From SB11 sp035906255 (GTDB lineage: Bacteria; Bacteroidota; Bacteroidia; UBA8524): 64,000 nucleotides of DNA. The notes below the pieces were generated by a model. The model saw nothing but the letters and a program-made list of their open reading frames with translations, did not search any database and was not told the origin of the DNA. Location of the stretch: contig JAMIFM010000007.1 in NCBI GenBank assembly GCA_035906255.1, forward strand, positions 1 to 64,000, in the 5' to 3' direction. A program made the translations under genes and the position numbers. Below are positions 61,419 through 64,000 of the stretch, one piece after another (positions within the stretch are counted from its first letter, which is position 1; each line of letters opens with the position of its first letter).

Positions 61419-62858
61419 TTATCCCTGCTGCTGCTGTTCAAGGGATACTAATACAAACTCAGCCGGGCGTACTAAGGCCACTTTGGCTATAACCCGCAAA
61501 ACTCCATTCAAAATATCATCAGGGGTCATTGTGGTACCTAAACCAATTTCAACAGAAAACGCATTATCAGCTGTAGCTCCCACAAGTCCTCCTTTTTTCC
61601 ATAAATCAGTTAAGAAATTATTGGTCAAATTCCTTATTCCTGCCCAAGTATTGGCATCGTTTGGCTCAAAATGATACGCTTTCATGGCAGCTTTTATTGA
61701 TTGTTCAACATAAATCAGTAGCCGCTTACTGTGCACATATCTAAAGTCGAGACTATTTCCGTCAAAAGTTCTTGCCCCCCATACCAGTACCCCCTCTCCA
61801 TAAAAGGTTCTGATAAAATTTATCGATTTTCCGATAAAACTACTTATTCCCAAATTGTATTGATCCTCATCCGTCACATGAACAACGGGAGAAGCAACTC
61901 CATTAACTCTTACGTTAGCTGGCGCACTCCACACTCCCTTTTTTTCATCCACTGCTATGTATATACCTGCTATGCTTCCGCTTGGCGGCTGTATGTTAAT
62001 CTTTGCAGCTATGGCTTTAGCTACAAGTAAATAATTGGGCGAGTTCTGAAGCAAATGTTGGTTAACCCCGGTTTCACCTACTTTTTCAAGCACCTTAGTA
62101 ACACTAACAATTGAAGGTTCTAATAACCCATTTAAAAATCCAATATTTTCAATTTGTTTATAATCAATGTTTTTTTCGGTTATCAAAGTAGTATTTAAAA
62201 AAGGGTAATACGCTGCCCCCCATTGCAAATTTTCAACGCCTATAGCATTTCTAAAATCAGTAAATACACTGGTGTCTATTCCTAAGTTACCATTGTACAC
62301 ATCTAATATGGCAAAACAATTTTGTGTAGCACTGCAATATGATAAAAGTGCCTGAGCTATTGTACCATATTGTTCAGCATTTTCAACCAAAACAGCATCC
62401 GGAACTAAAATAAGGCTTGCATCAAGGGCTTCGCCACTGTTTTGCAACGCATGAATTGCTGTTATAATATCATTTTGGCTTATCGGTTTACTATAATCCC
62501 CTATTGAATAAACATAGCACTGGTTACCACCGTTCATGTAAAATAGCTGCATGGCATTGTACAGCAAATAATCACCGCTTTTGGCCAAAAGGCTATAGTT
62601 CTTTCCTTCAATAGAAAAATCAGGAATTGTATTGGCGGCAGATGCTTGTATTTGATATACGGTATTGGGTGCTCCACCAAAAAACGATTCATATTTAGCG
62701 AGTGAATTTACCATAACCGGGCGGTTGGTATAGTTTTTTCCTTTATTTTCAGCTTTCTTGGTATATCCGATAAAAACAGGCATTGAGGTTGGTGCACCTT
62801 GAATATTAGACGGCAGGGGCTTATCTGTAATGTAAACACCGGGGGTTCTTAAGCTCAT
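61419..62858 (-). CDS. Phage tail sheath family protein (contractile injection type)
   Basis: A 479-residue contractile sheath protein. It opens MSLRTPGVYITDKPLPSNIQGAPTSMPVFIGYT, the conserved N-terminal strand-and-arm of this family. The C-terminal part has VWGARTFDGNSLDFRYVHSKRLLIYVEQSIKAAMKAYHFEPND, ANTWAGIRNLTNNFLTDLW, FSVEIGLGTTMTPDDI and VALVRPAEFVLVSLEQ. In eCIS, R-type bacteriocins and T6SS-iii, such a sheath drives a tube; none of these partners are in view. The ATG at 62858 matches the family start. It may act alone or with genes elsewhere. Confidence 0.88.
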   Translation of the reverse strand: MSLRTPGVYITDKPLPSNIQGAPTSMPVFIGYTKKAENKGKNYTNRPVMVNSLAKYESFFGGAPNTVYQIQASAANTIPDFSIEGKNYSLLAKSGDYLLYNAMQLFYMNGGNQCYVYSIGDYSKPISQNDIITAIHALQNSGEALDASLILVPDAVLVENAEQYGTIAQALLSYCSATQNCFAILDVYNGNLGIDTSVFTDFRNAIGVENLQWGAAYYPFLNTTLITEKNIDYKQIENIGFLNGLLEPSIVSVTKVLEKVGETGVNQHLLQNSPNYLLVAKAIAAKINIQPPSGSIAGIYIAVDEKKGVWSAPANVRVNGVASPVVHVTDEDQYNLGISSFIGKSINFIRTFYGEGVLVWGARTFDGNSLDFRYVHSKRLLIYVEQSIKAAMKAYHFEPNDANTWAGIRNLTNNFLTDLWKKGGLVGATADNAFSVEIGLGTTMTPDDILNGVLRVIAKVALVRPAEFVLVSLEQQQQG

Positions 62859-62965
62859 TGTATAGTTAGTAATTGGTAGCGGAAAAATAATCACATACCG
62901 CTTGTTATACAAACAATACTTGCAGGTTATTTACATTGAAATATTATTGAAAAAAGAAGCGAAAA

Positions 62966-64000
62966 TCACTTCCCTCTGCCCTGCACCATGATAAGTACAG
63001 TATAGATAAGGATTTTTAAATCAACGGCAAGGCTTATGTTTTCAATGTACAACAGGTCAAACTTCAAACGTTCAACCATTTGCCCCACATTTTCGGCATA
63101 GCCGTATTTTACCTGCCCCCAACTGGTGATACCGGGACGCACTTTGTGCAAATGGCGGTATTGCGGGGCTACTTTCACAATCTGGTCAATAAAAAACTGA
63201 CGCTCAGGACGAGGGCCTACCAAACTCATATCACCAATCAGCACATTAAAAAACTGGGGTAATTCGTCCAAACGGGTCTTGCGTAAAAATAACCCTGTAC
63301 GGGTTACACGGTCATCGTTTTCTTTTGCCAATTGCGGGCCGTTTTGTTCAGCATCTACCCGCATACTGCGAAACTTAATTATCCTAAAGGGTTTTCCATG
63401 CCACCCTATACGTTCTTGCGTATAAAACACAGGGCCTTTTGACGATAGTTTCACCATTACACCAATGGTAAAAAATACAGGGAAACCCAATATCATTACT
63501 ATTAATGAAAATACCACATCTATCACTCGTTTCACTACCTGCTGCCATGCAGGCATTATTTCGGTTTTTATTTCGATAAGCGGAGGACCCAGAATATGAT
63601 TCACACGCACCGTTCCCGATATAATATCGTACATATCGGGTATTATTTTAATATTTACCCGCTCGCCTTCCAACTCATTCATTATGTTTTCAAGCAAATG
63701 ATGTTCTGATGTTTCAATGGCAATAATCACTTCGGCAATGCCCTGCTCACTAATGGTACGTTTAATATCATTTACTCCGCCCAATTGCGCCAAGCGTCCG
63801 CTAAACATATCCTCACCGTCTTTTTCAGTTTTAATAAATCCTTTAAAGATAAACCCTTCCGATTTTTTACGGCCTTCCAGTTCGTTATACAAATCAAGGG
63901 CACGGCGATTGCTGCCTATTACAAGAGTATTAAACCCAATGATGCGGTTTTGTATTTTACGCTTGGTTTGCGTGGTAAGTATGTACCGCGGTATAGTGGT
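62966..64000 (-). CDS. Exopolysaccharide sugar transferase (WcaJ-like), 5'-truncated by the window
   Basis: The frame stays open to the window end, so the start lies beyond 64000; 344 codons are seen. A Rossmann-like region (NTLVIGSNRRALDLYNELE, GGVNDIKRTISEQGIAEVIIAIE) is followed by a membrane helix (VIDVVFSLIVMILGFPVFFTIGVMV) and the bacterial sugar transferase domain: YTQERIGWHGKPFRIIKFRSM, TRTGLFLRKTRLDELPQFFNVLIGDMSLVGPRPE and RPGITSWGQVKYGYA. It loads the first sugar phosphate on undecaprenyl phosphate. A 108-base gap separates it from the sheath gene. Confidence 0.93.
   Translation of the reverse strand, partial: TTIPRYILTTQTKRKIQNRIIGFNTLVIGSNRRALDLYNELEGRKKSEGFIFKGFIKTEKDGEDMFSGRLAQLGGVNDIKRTISEQGIAEVIIAIETSEHHLLENIMNELEGERVNIKIIPDMYDIISGTVRVNHILGPPLIEIKTEIMPAWQQVVKRVIDVVFSLIVMILGFPVFFTIGVMVKLSSKGPVFYTQERIGWHGKPFRIIKFRSMRVDAEQNGPQLAKENDDRVTRTGLFLRKTRLDELPQFFNVLIGDMSLVGPRPERQFFIDQIVKVAPQYRHLHKVRPGITSWGQVKYGYAENVGQMVERLKFDLLYIENISLAVDLKILIYTVLIMVQGRGK

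Noticed and set aside
61419..64000. Prophage
   Set aside because: Only a sheath protein is phage-like; neighbours are priA and a polysaccharide gene, with no integrase, capsid or att-like repeats seen.

Overview
The window looks like a chromosomal stretch of a Bacteroidota bacterium. The evidence is a PorP/SprF-type outer-membrane protein, two proteins with type IX secretion (T9SS) type A C-terminal sorting domains, one large protein with the gliding-motility (type B) sorting domain, two OmpA proteins with calcium-binding thrombospondin type 3 repeats, DUF1573, DUF3078 and DUF5683 families, the long Bacteroidota form of NusB, and start sites preceded by the Bacteroidota -7 promoter element TAnnTTTG instead of Shine-Dalgarno sequences. 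The order or genus cannot be fixed from this sequence. I found no tRNA, rRNA, CRISPR array, transposase or origin.

Layout. 1-8.9 kb: housekeeping genes (GNAT acetyltransferase, queG, a CNNM/CorC transporter, a PorP/SprF protein, alaS) separated by four blocks of a mosaic intergenic repeat that I do not see again in the other 55 kb. 8.9-12.9 kb: two secreted peptidases, a lipoprotein and an IscA-type Fe-S protein. 12.9-16.1 kb: an AT-rich island, all on the minus strand, that reads as an array of orphan immunity genes of polymorphic toxins: an intact PoNi-like gene, a broken second PoNi copy, a SUKH/SMI1 gene, two paralogous 90-97-residue proteins (one frameshifted), one unknown, and short open stretches that may be tails of lost toxins. 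16.2-24 kb: meaB, a GNAT-nitrilase fusion, dapD, coaE and a nusB-DUF1573-yajC operon. 24-31 kb: envelope and secreted proteins, an M48 peptidase, a TfoX-like protein and a divergent nuclease-fold protein. 31-38 kb: folP facing DUF1599 and a DoxX-type protein, a peptide ABC permease, aroK, HU and an aminotransferase.

38-52 kb: small hypotheticals, a large T9SS type B protein, a CoA transferase, methionine aminopeptidase, an NFACT-family ribosome quality-control protein, a family 9 glycosyltransferase, a CCA-adding enzyme, a PRiA4_ORF3-like protein and miaA. 51.6-57.7 kb: an Omp28/thioredoxin-like lipoprotein and two tandem paralogous OmpA proteins with five and eight TSP3 repeats. 57.8-64 kb: DUF423, a SixA-type phosphatase, priA, an orphan contractile tail-sheath gene, and the 3' part of an exopolysaccharide sugar transferase that runs off the window end.

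The most unusual part is 12949-16062. Its two PoNi loci share nearly identical flanks, while their aligned coding parts are only about half identical. Unrelated immunity genes sit where the middle of the second copy should be, and terminator-like junction sequence occurs three times. This suggests accumulation of immunity cassettes by recombination. Second are the orphan sheath gene beside the polysaccharide gene and the repeated use of TTG or other non-ATG starts by essential genes. Coordinates of starts were chosen by reading homologous N-termini and signal peptides by eye; no database search or computation was run.
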